Shown here: piece by piece, positions 24,239 to 30,911 of the stretch
How positions within the stretch are numbered: the stretch's first letter is position 1
Layout: every line of letters starts with the position of its first letter
IMG/VR virus record: IMGVR_UViG_3300033144_005525
Coordinates: 1 to 31,401 of that record
Length of the DNA: 31,401 bases
Direction: 5' to 3' (one strand)
DNA from: a virus
Notes under the pieces: generated by a model
What the model saw: only the letters and a program-made list of their open reading frames with translations
What the model was told of the DNA's origin: nothing
The model's database searches: none
Translations under genes and position numbers: made by a program

Positions 24239-24564
24239 GCGATTCATTCCGCCTAGTGATTTGCGTAGACGTGGATGCCAACGACCTGGCCGACGCCTAT
24301 GGGAAAGTCTACGAAGCCATGGCCAAACTACCAGAGGGCATGGACTGGGAATCCTCGGACGAGTGGTTCGATGACAGTGGCGACAGCACTGGGGATCCGG
24401 ATGAGCTACAAGCTGCCCGGATGAAGTACCTCCAATGCCCAGCAATGCAGAGAATGGGACCGGACTCAATCCAGTGTTCTCTCTCAAAAGAACACGAGGG
24501 GCCGCACAAGCCGCCTGCTTGTGCCTCATGGGAGGACCACAAGTGGACGGAGAGTAACCGATGA
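24235..24564 (+). CDS. Unrecognised acidic protein with CxxH-like motifs (109 aa)
   Basis: The N-terminal part (residues 1-35, FRLVICVDVDANDLADAYGKVYEAMAKL) reads as a beta-alpha unit like a small dimerisation or ferredoxin-like fold. An acidic linker follows (WESSDEWFDDSGDSTGDPDE). The end has YLQCPAMQ, QCSLSKEHEGPHKPPACASW and two tryptophans; this C-x(n)-C-x5-H-x3-H-x4-C array could bind zinc. AGAGGA lies just before the ATG at 24235. The ATG overlaps the stop of the small gene before it, and the TGA overlaps the next ATG. Function unknown. Confidence 0.68.
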   Translation: MSDSFRLVICVDVDANDLADAYGKVYEAMAKLPEGMDWESSDEWFDDSGDSTGDPDELQAARMKYLQCPAMQRMGPDSIQCSLSKEHEGPHKPPACASWEDHKWTESNR

Positions 24565-24995
24565 GTTGGGAGATGCAGGGAGGGAAACTCACGTGCCTGA
24601 TAGGACCAATCAAGTTGGCCATCTATCCAAAAGAGGGAGGGTACGAATACGGAATCGCCCCCACCGATGAAGCAGATGGGTGGCGCGAGTACCAAGACGA
24701 GGCGACTGACTTACAGGAAGCCAAGCTAGCCGTCATACAGATGGCGGAGAGCATCGTCGAGCTCATGCAATCGGACCTGGAGCAAGCAAAAGAACTCTTC
24801 TTGTTCGCTCTCGTCGATCCCAATGGAGACTTAATAGGGGACGCTCCATTCGACGGCACCTCATTGTCGGAGGTCAAAGCAGAGATCCTCAACACCTACC
24901 CAGACGTAGCGCTTGACGCTTTGGGGTGGAAGATAGTGCCCCTCACCACCGCTCTGGAAGAACAGTACAGAGAAAGGAGACACAACAATGACTAG
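24561..24995 (+). CDS. Unrecognised protein (144 aa)
   Basis: The ATG at 24561 overlaps the preceding stop by four bases (ATGA). The N-terminal half has beta character (GGKLTCLIGPIKLAIYPKEGGYEYGI), followed by a long helix rich in E, A, L and Q (DLQEAKLAVIQMAESIVELM, about 52-71), then a second beta-alpha half (LFLFALVDPNGDLIGDAPFDG). No catalytic or metal motif was noticed. It lies between two other unrecognised genes in the ligase operon. Function unknown. Confidence 0.68.
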   Translation: MSWEMQGGKLTCLIGPIKLAIYPKEGGYEYGIAPTDEADGWREYQDEATDLQEAKLAVIQMAESIVELMQSDLEQAKELFLFALVDPNGDLIGDAPFDGTSLSEVKAEILNTYPDVALDALGWKIVPLTTALEEQYRERRHNND

Positions 24996-25392
24996 CCCAT
25001 TCAAAAAGAACCAGTACTACGCTGCGAAGTACAACGGCCACAACGGAGACTTGATTGTGGGTCGTGTAGAGAGCGTGAGAAGTGGAGGAGACGTACTCCT
25101 AACCAACCTACTCACCAAGAACAGATCCTTGAAGAAAGAAAGTGTCCTTCTTCGACGGAACCATAAGATCACCAAAAAGAAGGCGGATCAGTTGGTCTCT
25201 CTGTTCCGAAACTCCAAGAAGATAGCCGTCGTCAGAGAGATGGCCGTGGTTATGTACCAATCCACGAAGAATGGAGTGCCCACCAAGAAGCCTGATCGAT
25301 CTACCAAGAGGAATAGACTCGAGAAGGAGCTCATATCCTTAGCCACACAGATAAAGGAAGTGGCTGAGAAACTGGAGGCTTTGAGAAGTTAG
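24988..25392 (+). CDS. Unrecognised basic protein (134 aa)
   Basis: This is a lysine and arginine-rich protein. The first 60 residues are beta-like (YYAAKYNGHNGDLIVGRVESVRSGGDVLLTNLLT), similar in feel to a small SH3 or Tudor-like barrel. A basic middle follows (RRNHKITKKKADQLVSLF), and the end is a coiled coil (RLEKELISLATQIKEVAEKLEAL). AAAGGAG lies seven bases before the ATG at 24988, which overlaps the previous gene by 8 nt. The charge suggests nucleic acid binding. It ends the plus-strand operon, tail to tail and overlapping by 4 nt with the zinc-ribbon gene on the minus strand. Confidence 0.7.
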   Translation: MTSPFKKNQYYAAKYNGHNGDLIVGRVESVRSGGDVLLTNLLTKNRSLKKESVLLRRNHKITKKKADQLVSLFRNSKKIAVVREMAVVMYQSTKNGVPTKKPDRSTKRNRLEKELISLATQIKEVAEKLEALRS

Positions 25393-25592
25393 AGAGACTG
25401 CACGCTGTACTTGCGGCCGCAACTCCCACACTTGAGCACGGTGCCCCCGGTCCCGTCTGGGACCGGGTGTGCCAGTGTTTGGCAGACCTGGCAACGGACC
25501 TTGGTGATATTCCCACCGGTGGCTTTGTGCACCATGACCTGCGACTTGAGGGCCTTGGTACCGGTGATGACTGTCGGTCGTTTGCTTGACAT
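25389..25592 (-). CDS. Zinc-ribbon protein (67 aa)
   Basis: This 67-residue protein has the pair CQVC (about residues 34-37) and CGSC (55-58), the C-x2-C ... C-x2-C pattern of a zinc ribbon. A basic N terminus (MSSKRPTVITGTKALKSQ) precedes it. GGAGGA lies seven bases before the ATG at 25592, inside the last codons of the gene before it. Zinc ribbons often contact nucleic acid or RNA polymerase; the partner here is unknown. A strong GC hairpin (25446-25467) lies in the segment between the two cysteine pairs. Confidence 0.78.
   Translation of the reverse strand: MSSKRPTVITGTKALKSQVMVHKATGGNITKVRCQVCQTLAHPVPDGTGGTVLKCGSCGRKYSVQSL
25446..25467. other. Strong GC hairpin inside the zinc-ribbon gene
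   Basis: CCCGGTCCC and GGGACCGGG form a perfect 9-bp stem with a GTCT loop, starting 54 bases past the end of the plus-strand operon. No T-run follows on either strand. It could still slow or stop plus-strand transcription after 25392, or be a chance result of glycine and proline codons. Confidence 0.4.
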
Positions 25593-25595
25593 CGA

Positions 25596-26231
25596 TTATC
25601 CTCCGAAGACTTCGGCTCCCTCAGGAATCTTGGAGCCCTCTCCGCCAGGCTCAGTGAGCATAGTAGAAGGTTCCTCGGCCTTTTGCATCTCCTGCTCGAC
25701 GACTTCGGCCTCAGCCTTCTGGGCTTCTTCTTCGGAAGCCTTCTTGGCTTCTTCAGCTGCTTTTTTGGCAGCAGCTCTCTGTTCCTCGATGGCTGCTTTT
25801 CTTTCCTCGTTGACCTGCCGGAAGCACTCCTGCATCGTGTCTTTGTAGGTCTCCTGAGCAGACTCCTTGATGGAAGCCAGCTCTTCCGCAGTCAACTCTG
25901 CGAAGTCCAGATCAGACTTCTGCAGTAGGGTGTCGAGCATCTCGAAACGTCCGTAGGCCTCACGGACACCTCGATCGACGGCTTGGATATTGATGTCGAG
26001 ACGCTCCAACACGTTGGAGTGGATCTGCTGGTTCGCGCTGACGCCAGCAAGCTGTTGCCCTACAGCCACGATGAACTTCTCGAATCGATTGGACAGGCTG
26101 TTGAACTTGTCCGCCCACTCGTCACGGAAGGACTTGTACTCCTTCTGCATCTTCTCCGCGACGCGGACAACCTTGGAGATGCCGGTCTCTCCGGACTTCT
26201 CTTTGCTCTTTCCTTTGCTAGCTCTGCTCAT
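25596..26231 (-). CDS. Coiled-coil protein (211 aa)
   Basis: The N-terminal 20 residues are basic (KGKSKEKSGETG). Residues about 25-130 form a helical bundle-like region (VAEKMQKEYKSFRDEWADKF, then VLERLDINIQAVDRGVREAY). Residues 135-195 form a highly charged A, E, K and Q-rich single helix or coiled coil (AAIEEQRAAAKKAAEEAKKA). The composition of the last part resembles phage scaffold-type or linker helices, but this is not diagnostic. A GGGGGAA sequence precedes the ATG at 26231. It overlaps the next upstream gene by 14 nt. Function unknown. Confidence 0.72.
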   Translation of the reverse strand: MSRASKGKSKEKSGETGISKVVRVAEKMQKEYKSFRDEWADKFNSLSNRFEKFIVAVGQQLAGVSANQQIHSNVLERLDINIQAVDRGVREAYGRFEMLDTLLQKSDLDFAELTAEELASIKESAQETYKDTMQECFRQVNEERKAAIEEQRAAAKKAAEEAKKASEEEAQKAEAEVVEQEMQKAEEPSTMLTEPGGEGSKIPEGAEVFGG

Positions 26232-26514
26232 CGGATTCCCCCTTCTCGAGTATGACGACTTCCATGTTCTCGATGTCCTCGATGCTTTTCTTCAGATCTT
26301 TGATGGGACCTGTACTGATAGAAGCAAGGATCTCTTCGAGAGTATCCTCATCTACCACAGCTTTTAGACACTCAGGAACCTTGATAGCCTTATCTGGATT
26401 TCGACCGTCTTTGGTCACGTAGTTGTTATCGATGTAGTGGTACATAACTTCCCAGACAGCCAAATGGTGCTGGGCTTTGGTGAGGGATTCCTGTTGATCT
26501 TTCAGGGTCGGCAA
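26218..26514 (-). CDS. Small acidic protein (98 aa)
   Basis: This 98-residue helical protein starts with an amphipathic helix (QQESLTKAQHHLAVWEVMYHYIDNNYV) and has a second acidic helix pair near the end (EDTLEEILASISTGP). The start is an unusual TTG at 26514, supported by GGAG six bases before it; no ATG or GTG in frame fits as well. It is separated from the gene before it by 100 nt with no recognisable gene or convincing promoter. No family is recognised. Confidence 0.66.
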   Translation of the reverse strand: MPTLKDQQESLTKAQHHLAVWEVMYHYIDNNYVTKDGRNPDKAIKVPECLKAVVDEDTLEEILASISTGPIKDLKKSIEDIENMEVVILEKGESDEQS

Positions 26515-26614
26515 GCAAAGTCTCCGTGATTGACGGGATAAGAACTTTGTAGAGAACCGGGGAACTACCCTGGCCCTGGTGAAGCGTCTATTCGCGGATG
26601 AGGGCTAGGTTCCT

Positions 26615-27199
26615 TTACTTAGCCAACAGAACCGACGCTGCTCTTCCCCTAACCGAAGCCGACTTCATGAATTGAGAGATGAGTCCTTGTCGAGGGAAGT
26701 GTGCTCTGTAGGCCCGGTCCTTGATCTTGCTCTTAGTGACCTCGTCCCGAGCTAGTTCTTCTCCCCGCATAGCCTTAGCGAGTCGGAAAACATTCATTGG
26801 AGCCGCTGCTGATTTTTCTTTCATCATCTCTTTAGCTCCCTGCTTCATCCTCTTGATGTGCTTGCACTCCCCACTCGATCCCTTACGTTTGACGGACCGA
26901 ACGTAGGTAAAGTCTCCACAGGAACAGGAGAACCTACTGTTCTCTGGGTGATACTTGATCCGGTGCTTGCTACCGGTGTCACCGGGGACCAATACTCCCT
27001 TGGACTTCGACTGTTGTCGGAGCCCGATCATCTTGGAGAACCTGACCAGCTTCGGATCCGAGCGGGTGTCTTGTCTCACCGCTTCGGCAAACCGCTTGTC
27101 TTTGAGCTTCTTCTGAAAGCTCTGCCACTTCGGCTCGATGCTGAAGTGCTCATCCAGGAACTCTTGATGCTGGGGGAATATGGGAGTTGCTTTTGCCAT
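26615..27199 (-). CDS. SWIM-type zinc-finger protein (194 aa)
   Basis: This 194-residue basic protein has CSC near residue 92 and a later CKH near residue 112, the CxC-x(n)-CxH arrangement of SWIM zinc fingers, within about 80-120 (RFSCSCGDFTYVRS ... SGECKHIKRM). The N-terminal part has a helix (FQKKLKDKRFAEAVRQ) and a possible beta hairpin (RIKYHPENSRFSCSC). The last 60 residues are helical and basic. SWIM fingers are known in DNA-binding and transposase-like proteins and in plant and bacterial regulatory proteins; here the partner is unknown. The start at 27199 follows the preceding stop by one codon. Cysteine spacing was read by eye. Confidence 0.72.
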   Translation of the reverse strand: MAKATPIFPQHQEFLDEHFSIEPKWQSFQKKLKDKRFAEAVRQDTRSDPKLVRFSKMIGLRQQSKSKGVLVPGDTGSKHRIKYHPENSRFSCSCGDFTYVRSVKRKGSSGECKHIKRMKQGAKEMMKEKSAAAPMNVFRLAKAMRGEELARDEVTKSKIKDRAYRAHFPRQGLISQFMKSASVRGRAASVLLAK

Positions 27200-27202
27200 C
27201 GC

Positions 27203-27865
27203 CTATGCTTTGAAGAATGCCTCGAACCGTCCTTCGACCGAAGCTCCGGCGGACGTGTCCTTGAGGATATTCTTTAGCGGGTAGATGAACAAGCCGCGAA
27301 GCTCGTGGGCCTTAGCTGCCCCTACCTTCTTCTCCATGATCTCTACCCGCATGTCCTGTCTATCGTACTTGCAGTAGATATCGGCGGCCATACCCAACTG
27401 CCTCCAGATTTTGGTGACGTGCTCAGCCAGGGCCTTGGTAGGTACGTTACCGAATCTCTGACCAGTCAAGTAGTCCGCATTGATCTGAGCAGAGCAGCCC
27501 TGACAGAAGGCTGTTCCACGGAAGATTCGATCTCCAGGGATGGGAGCCCAGCAACCGTCATTGTGCCCCTCTCGGACATCCTTGCACCAGTACATGAGCT
27601 CGTCGCCACCGCCATGGAATCTCTTGCCGGATTCGTAGGCCTGCAGACAGTAGGTGTTGGGACCGGTCACAGTGCGGTCTTTCCCGAACATGATCTCGAT
27701 CTTGTAGGGAGCGATTATCTGATCCGCTCCCATGATGTGAACGGTGTGTTCATCAGGAACGAAGTCACTTCTCCCGGACCTTTGGGATGCCTCATAGGTG
27801 CGACGCTGCGACGGGGTCAGCTTGTTGAGGTCAAAATCCTTACTAGCTTCTGAGAAGTTATCCAT
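27203..27865 (-). CDS. Cysteine-rich unrecognised protein (220 aa)
   Basis: Cysteines are scattered (TYCLQAY, YWCKDVREGHNDGCW, FCQGCSAQIN, IYCKYD). FCQGC is a likely metal-binding pair, so a structural zinc site is possible. Aromatic, charged segments such as YKIEIMFGKD and GGDELMYW suggest a folded alpha/beta domain. No family or catalytic motif was recognised. The ATG at 27865 is preferred to the in-frame GTG at 27874 because AGGTGG lies five bases before it. It overlaps or abuts its neighbours in the same operon. Confidence 0.7.
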   Translation of the reverse strand: MDNFSEASKDFDLNKLTPSQRRTYEASQRSGRSDFVPDEHTVHIMGADQIIAPYKIEIMFGKDRTVTGPNTYCLQAYESGKRFHGGGDELMYWCKDVREGHNDGCWAPIPGDRIFRGTAFCQGCSAQINADYLTGQRFGNVPTKALAEHVTKIWRQLGMAADIYCKYDRQDMRVEIMEKKVGAAKAHELRGLFIYPLKNILKDTSAGASVEGRFEAFFKA

Positions 27866-27866
27866 G

Positions 27867-28481
27867 TCATCCACCTACTATGCCACTACCGCCAGTGGGT
27901 GGCTTGAAAGGGTTACCAAGTCGTTGGCTTCCGAACATTCCGTGAGCTCCAACTCCCTCTCGGTTTGGATAATTCCTGTCCAGATAAGGGTCCAACCCTG
28001 CCATTGGGATCTCTTCCACTCGATGGTGTGGAGGGACTTTGGGATTCCCCCTCGGGTCTGACTCAGGAGCTGCCGCCTGTCTGCGGACAGAAGAAGGGGA
28101 AGGTACAGCTAAGTGTTTTGGTGGAGGGGCGGCACGAAGCTGAGTAGGGACTCTCTCTGAAATGAAGGAACGGATGAGCTCTCCTAAAGTCTCGCTCATG
28201 AAGTTGGAGGTGATGCCTACATGCCACCCGTACACCATCTTTCCATCACGAACGAAGTACAGGCGGCAGATGTGGGAGACCCAGTAACACTCCCGACCTT
28301 TGTTAGCTTCCGCGGCTAACAGGATCTTCTCCACGATGTGGGCCCACTTGGTCTCGGCCCCCTTCTGAATTCGGCAGAGTATCTGCACATTCGAACTACC
28401 GAACTCGGCATTCAGCGCAGTCACAAATGGCAGGGAGTCCAGAGCGTGTGCCAGTCTCTCTGCATGTTCTTTGGAGCTCAT
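27867..28481 (-). CDS. Unrecognised protein with proline-rich tail (204 aa)
   Basis: Residues 1-125 look folded (VQILCRIQKGAETKWAHIVEKILLAAE and CRLYFVRDGKMVYGWHVGIT), alternating helices and strands. Residues 126-204 are proline, arginine and glycine-rich and probably unstructured. AGGAGG lies nine bases before the ATG at 28481, which overlaps the preceding stop as ATGA. No family is recognised; the tail could be a flexible linker to a partner. Confidence 0.7.
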   Translation of the reverse strand: MSSKEHAERLAHALDSLPFVTALNAEFGSSNVQILCRIQKGAETKWAHIVEKILLAAEANKGRECYWVSHICRLYFVRDGKMVYGWHVGITSNFMSETLGELIRSFISERVPTQLRAAPPPKHLAVPSPSSVRRQAAAPESDPRGNPKVPPHHRVEEIPMAGLDPYLDRNYPNREGVGAHGMFGSQRLGNPFKPPTGGSGIVGG

Positions 28482-28804
28482 GTCGATTCGCCTCCTTCTA
28501 GGACGCCGAACTTTGGTCTGTCTGAATCATCGGCGTCTTCGATGACTCCCTCTCGTATCATGCGAATTGCTTCCGAGTACTCCGAGAGATTGCGCTCGAT
28601 GTGTGAGACAGCCATCTCTAGAGAACCGATTACAGCCCGTGCACCAGACCACTTATGCAACGGGGGGTATGACCTGGTGGAGTTGAGCGACTCATCTACC
28701 CTGGACCTCATGATGTCCAAGGACCTAACAAAGGCTTCTCTATCCTTCTGTAGCTCTTCGAACTCCTGCTGAATAGACGACAGACTGAGCCGCTGCTTGG
28801 TCAC
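28478..28804 (-). CDS. Coiled-coil protein (108 aa)
   Basis: The GTG at 28804 begins one base after the preceding stop, with AGAAGG five bases upstream. This gives MTKQRLSLSSIQQEFEELQKD, a typical start. A longer frame from 28888 would overlap the neighbouring zinc protein by 83 nt and is rejected. The body is a coiled coil (residues 8-40 and 60-90) with a short glutamate-rich tail. No family is recognised. Confidence 0.68.
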   Translation of the reverse strand: MTKQRLSLSSIQQEFEELQKDREAFVRSLDIMRSRVDESLNSTRSYPPLHKWSGARAVIGSLEMAVSHIERNLSEYSEAIRMIREGVIEDADDSDRPKFGVLEGGEST

Positions 28805-28805
28805 A

Positions 28806-29093
28806 CTAGCCTTCTTCCGGACCCAGGATGCTGCTGATCTCCTCTTGGTCGACGTGAAGACTGAGTGAGGCACCTCCCAGACGGGCATTAGCCCTGAGGC
28901 CTTCCTTCCGCGTGTAGGAGAGTCCGTAGTCGAGCTTCCGACCTAGGACCAGTCCTCGCTCCGTCTGAGGCTCGATAACTGTTCTCCCCGCCGAGCAATC
29001 ACCACAGAAAAGGATACCGGTCTTGTTCTCTTCGAGCAGCTCTTCCGGTTTCAGGTTCGTCTTGGAACATTCTTCGTTCTGACATCGCGGCAT
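28806..29093 (-). CDS. Zinc-finger protein (95 aa)
   Basis: The N-terminal 35 residues contain CQNEEC (4-9) and CGDC (30-33), a C-x4-C ... C-x2-C zinc site similar to DksA/TraR-like or ribosomal-type zinc modules, although no such family is certain. The rest is unrecognised; the last 25 residues are acidic. A strong AGGGAGG precedes the ATG at 29093. It lies in an operon with several other small cysteine-rich proteins. Confidence 0.72.
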   Translation of the reverse strand: MPRCQNEECSKTNLKPEELLEENKTGILFCGDCSAGRTVIEPQTERGLVLGRKLDYGLSYTRKEGLRANARLGGASLSLHVDQEEISSILGPEEG

Positions 29094-29123
29094 GTTGACC
29101 TCCCTTGGTTTGTTGTTCAGCCC

Positions 29124-29582
29124 TTAGATCTTCGTCGCTCTAACTTGGTGTGCGTACCGATGTTCCCCCACAAATAGGGGAGTTACTTCATCGATCTCCC
29201 ACACCTGATCATCATTTATCCGTCGGAACCTTCCAGTAGGTAGAAGCCAATCTGGGTATAGGTCCTTGGGGAAGATGAAGTTCTCCATCTCATCCAGGAA
29301 GACAACGATCTTACCTGTGGTCCAGCGGAGAGGTTGAACCAAGAAAGGTTCTCCCAGTGCGATGGACAGCCTGGTCTCATGGTTGTTTCGGTACTCCTCT
29401 TCTATCAGGCTATCCAGCTCCTCGACGAACTTCATCAACGTCGATTCGGAAGCTTCTCGTAAGTCTTCTTTACCTACCAGCTCGGAAGCTCCGCGATCTA
29501 GTGTTCCCCACTTCTCCATCAGGAGAGCAGTGTGTTTATTGACTAGTCCCGATTCCAGGATCTTCTGAACGATTGGCTTCAT
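29124..29582 (-). CDS. Unrecognised protein (152 aa)
   Basis: This has a helical N-terminal half with an amphipathic helix at about 40-68 (LREASESTLMKFVEELDSLIEEEYR) and a mixed alpha/beta C-terminal half (RLSIALGEPFLVQPLRW, IVVFLDEMENFIFPKD). No catalytic motif or membrane segment was noticed. AAGGTGA lies eight bases before the ATG at 29582, which overlaps the preceding stop as ATGA. No family is recognised. Confidence 0.68.
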   Translation of the reverse strand: MKPIVQKILESGLVNKHTALLMEKWGTLDRGASELVGKEDLREASESTLMKFVEELDSLIEEEYRNNHETRLSIALGEPFLVQPLRWTTGKIVVFLDEMENFIFPKDLYPDWLLPTGRFRRINDDQVWEIDEVTPLFVGEHRYAHQVRATKI

Positions 29583-30091
29583 GGCAATGTCACCTTCACT
29601 GCGTACTTGATGTCTGCCGCAGTAGCGTCTGGTTCCCTGGCCCCACAGATGATCAGGACATCCTCTTCCATGCTCTTTTCAAACAGCAGAGGAACTCCAT
29701 AGAGAGTGGTCGCCTTGCGACTGAAGAGGATCCACTTACGGAGCTCGAGGGGACCCCTACCGGACAGAATGTGGCTGGGAGAGCACCCAGCGTCTGAGAT
29801 CATCTCGATCATCTCGAACATCTGCTGGAACGGAGAGGCATCACTGTCCTCCGGCATGTACTCCTCCATATCCACTGTACGGAGAATGTCCCTGAACGAA
29901 ACTGACTTCTCTGCCGCTTCCTCTGGAGAAGCAACCCTCCAAAAGTCGATGGTGTCTTTCCTGGCATCTACTATGAATCGGACCACCCCAGGCTGAGTCA
30001 CTACCTTTTTCACCATACCGACGATGTTGTCCACCGTCTTTGTTGACAGAGGTAGAGCATCCTTGATGAGGACTGCTTCGTTATCGCTCAC
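29579..30091 (-). CDS. Unrecognised protein (170 aa)
   Basis: The start is a GTG at 30091 overlapping the preceding stop as GTGA. Alpha/beta text includes VVRFIVDARKDTIDFWRVASPEE, a possible short-repeat unit, and LLFEKSMEEDVLIICGAREPDAT, which looks like a strand followed by a turn. An acidic segment (MEEYMPEDSDA) sits in the middle. No family is recognised. It is tightly packed between the small ribbon-helix-helix gene and the 152-residue gene. Confidence 0.68.
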   Translation of the reverse strand: MSDNEAVLIKDALPLSTKTVDNIVGMVKKVVTQPGVVRFIVDARKDTIDFWRVASPEEAAEKSVSFRDILRTVDMEEYMPEDSDASPFQQMFEMIEMISDAGCSPSHILSGRGPLELRKWILFSRKATTLYGVPLLFEKSMEEDVLIICGAREPDATAADIKYAVKVTLP

Positions 30092-30252
30092 TGCTGTTCC
30101 TCTCGTAGGGATGTCAAGTGATCAACAATGAGTTGAGTCAGGTTGGTGTTCTTCTTCAAGACGTAGTTGTCCGCCCAACGAACCAGGTCGGCGGGGATCC
30201 GAAAGTTCTTCCGGATCTTCCCGTTCTCGATCTTGGGTTTTTTTCTCTTCAT
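30088..30252 (-). CDS. Small ribbon-helix-helix protein (54 aa)
   Basis: This 54-residue protein starts MKRKKPKIENGKIRKNF, then RIPADLVRWADNYV and NLTQLIVDHLTSLREEQQ. A basic tail, a strand and two helices match the Arc/MetJ-type ribbon-helix-helix layout, with the hydrophobic positions of the second helix (LIVDHL) present. The ATG at 30252 is two bases after the stop of the 25-codon frame upstream, and its TGA overlaps the next GTG as GTGA. Such proteins usually bind DNA as dimers and repress; the target is unknown. Confidence 0.7.
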   Translation of the reverse strand: MKRKKPKIENGKIRKNFRIPADLVRWADNYVLKKNTNLTQLIVDHLTSLREEQQ

Positions 30253-30254
30253 CA

Positions 30255-30332
30255 CTACACGAGTAGATCTGGACTGACTCTGTACTTCTTACCGTCCTTC
30301 ACCGCCAAGTTGTTACCAGTGAGTTTGCCCAT
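30255..30332 (-). CDS. Possible very small protein (25 aa) or frameshifted extension
   Basis: An ATG at 30332 gives MGKLTGNNLAVKDGKKYRVS and four more residues before TAG at 30255. It overlaps the end of the truncated P-loop gene in another frame and leads directly into the small ribbon-helix-helix gene. Its amino acid choice looks like real coding text, but there is no ribosome-binding site, so it may be the remnant of a frameshifted extension of the P-loop gene instead. Confidence 0.35.
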   Translation of the reverse strand: MGKLTGNNLAVKDGKKYRVSPDLLV

Positions 30333-30522
30333 GTAGGTACCAATTACCCACAGGATCGATCACCACTGTCTGTGCGCCGATACTCAACATCTCTTCCGCT
30401 AGCTTTGTGGCTGTGTAGGTCTTTCCAGAACCACGCTTCGCGATGATGTTGATGACCTCGGTGATGATGTCTGTCCCAAAAGACAGATTCGACGCCAAGT
30501 GGATTTTGGTTCTCTTGCCCAC
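30313..30522 (-). CDS. Truncated HerA-like P-loop ATPase (69 aa)
   Basis: The sequence IIAKRGSGKTYTATKLAEEM followed by VVIDPVGNWY is a close match to the start of HerA-type hexameric ATPases, where a P-loop is followed by an IDP-x-G segment and a long ATPase body. Here the protein stops after 69 residues, just past that segment. The Walker A box reads AKRGSGKT, with alanine in place of the usual first glycine. Walker B, the sensor and the arginine finger are all absent. The start is a GTG at 30522 with GGGAGGA close upstream, so it is still well set up for translation. It is either a degenerate remnant or a short nucleotide-binding relic with a new role. Confidence 0.65.
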   Translation of the reverse strand: MGKRTKIHLASNLSFGTDIITEVINIIAKRGSGKTYTATKLAEEMLSIGAQTVVIDPVGNWYLHGQTHW

Positions 30523-30539
30523 AGTTCCTCCCGGATGGA

Positions 30540-30908
30540 CTAGGAATCGAACAGTTTGATTACCTTCCCTGTATCTTTCTCCCCTAGACCAGCCCGTCTA
30601 GAGGAAGTGAGTACTCCCATGAATGTGTGGATCTCAATCCCATCGACTTCGATTGGTAGACCCATAGGACACATACTCATGTTCATCTCTCGATGCAGGG
30701 GAGGTTTGATACAGAAGTTGATGACTACTTGCGCTCCGTCTGTGTGCATCTCCATCGTCCCTTCGTAGTCCCCACCAGGAACTTCGGAGATGGAAAAACT
30801 ATCGATAGAGTAAGTGGAGTCCGGGAGTCCAGCACCTGCAAAGGCTTTACGGAGCCTTTGTAGGGAGAACTCGTTAGAGAACACCTCTTTGAACTCTTCG
30901 ACGTTCAT
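30540..30908 (-). CDS. Unrecognised protein (122 aa)
   Basis: This has a helical first 30 residues (VEEFKEVFSNEFSLQRLRKAF), then beta-rich text (YEGTMEMHTDGAQVVINFCIKPP) and a PIEVDGIEIHTFMGVLTSS segment. No motif or family is recognised. The start at 30908 follows the stop of the GroES-like gene by three bases, with only a weak ribosome-binding candidate. It belongs to the same operon as the co-chaperonin. Confidence 0.66.
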   Translation of the reverse strand: MNVEEFKEVFSNEFSLQRLRKAFAGAGLPDSTYSIDSFSISEVPGGDYEGTMEMHTDGAQVVINFCIKPPLHREMNMSMCPMGLPIEVDGIEIHTFMGVLTSSRRAGLGEKDTGKVIKLFDS

Positions 30909-30911
30909 TGA

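Noticed and set aside
26515-26614. Possible promoter in the 100-nt gap between 26515 and 26614
   Set aside because: A TACAAA at 26546-26551 on the minus strand lacks any acceptable -35 box at 16-18 bases. No gene, RNA or convincing terminator was seen in this gap either.
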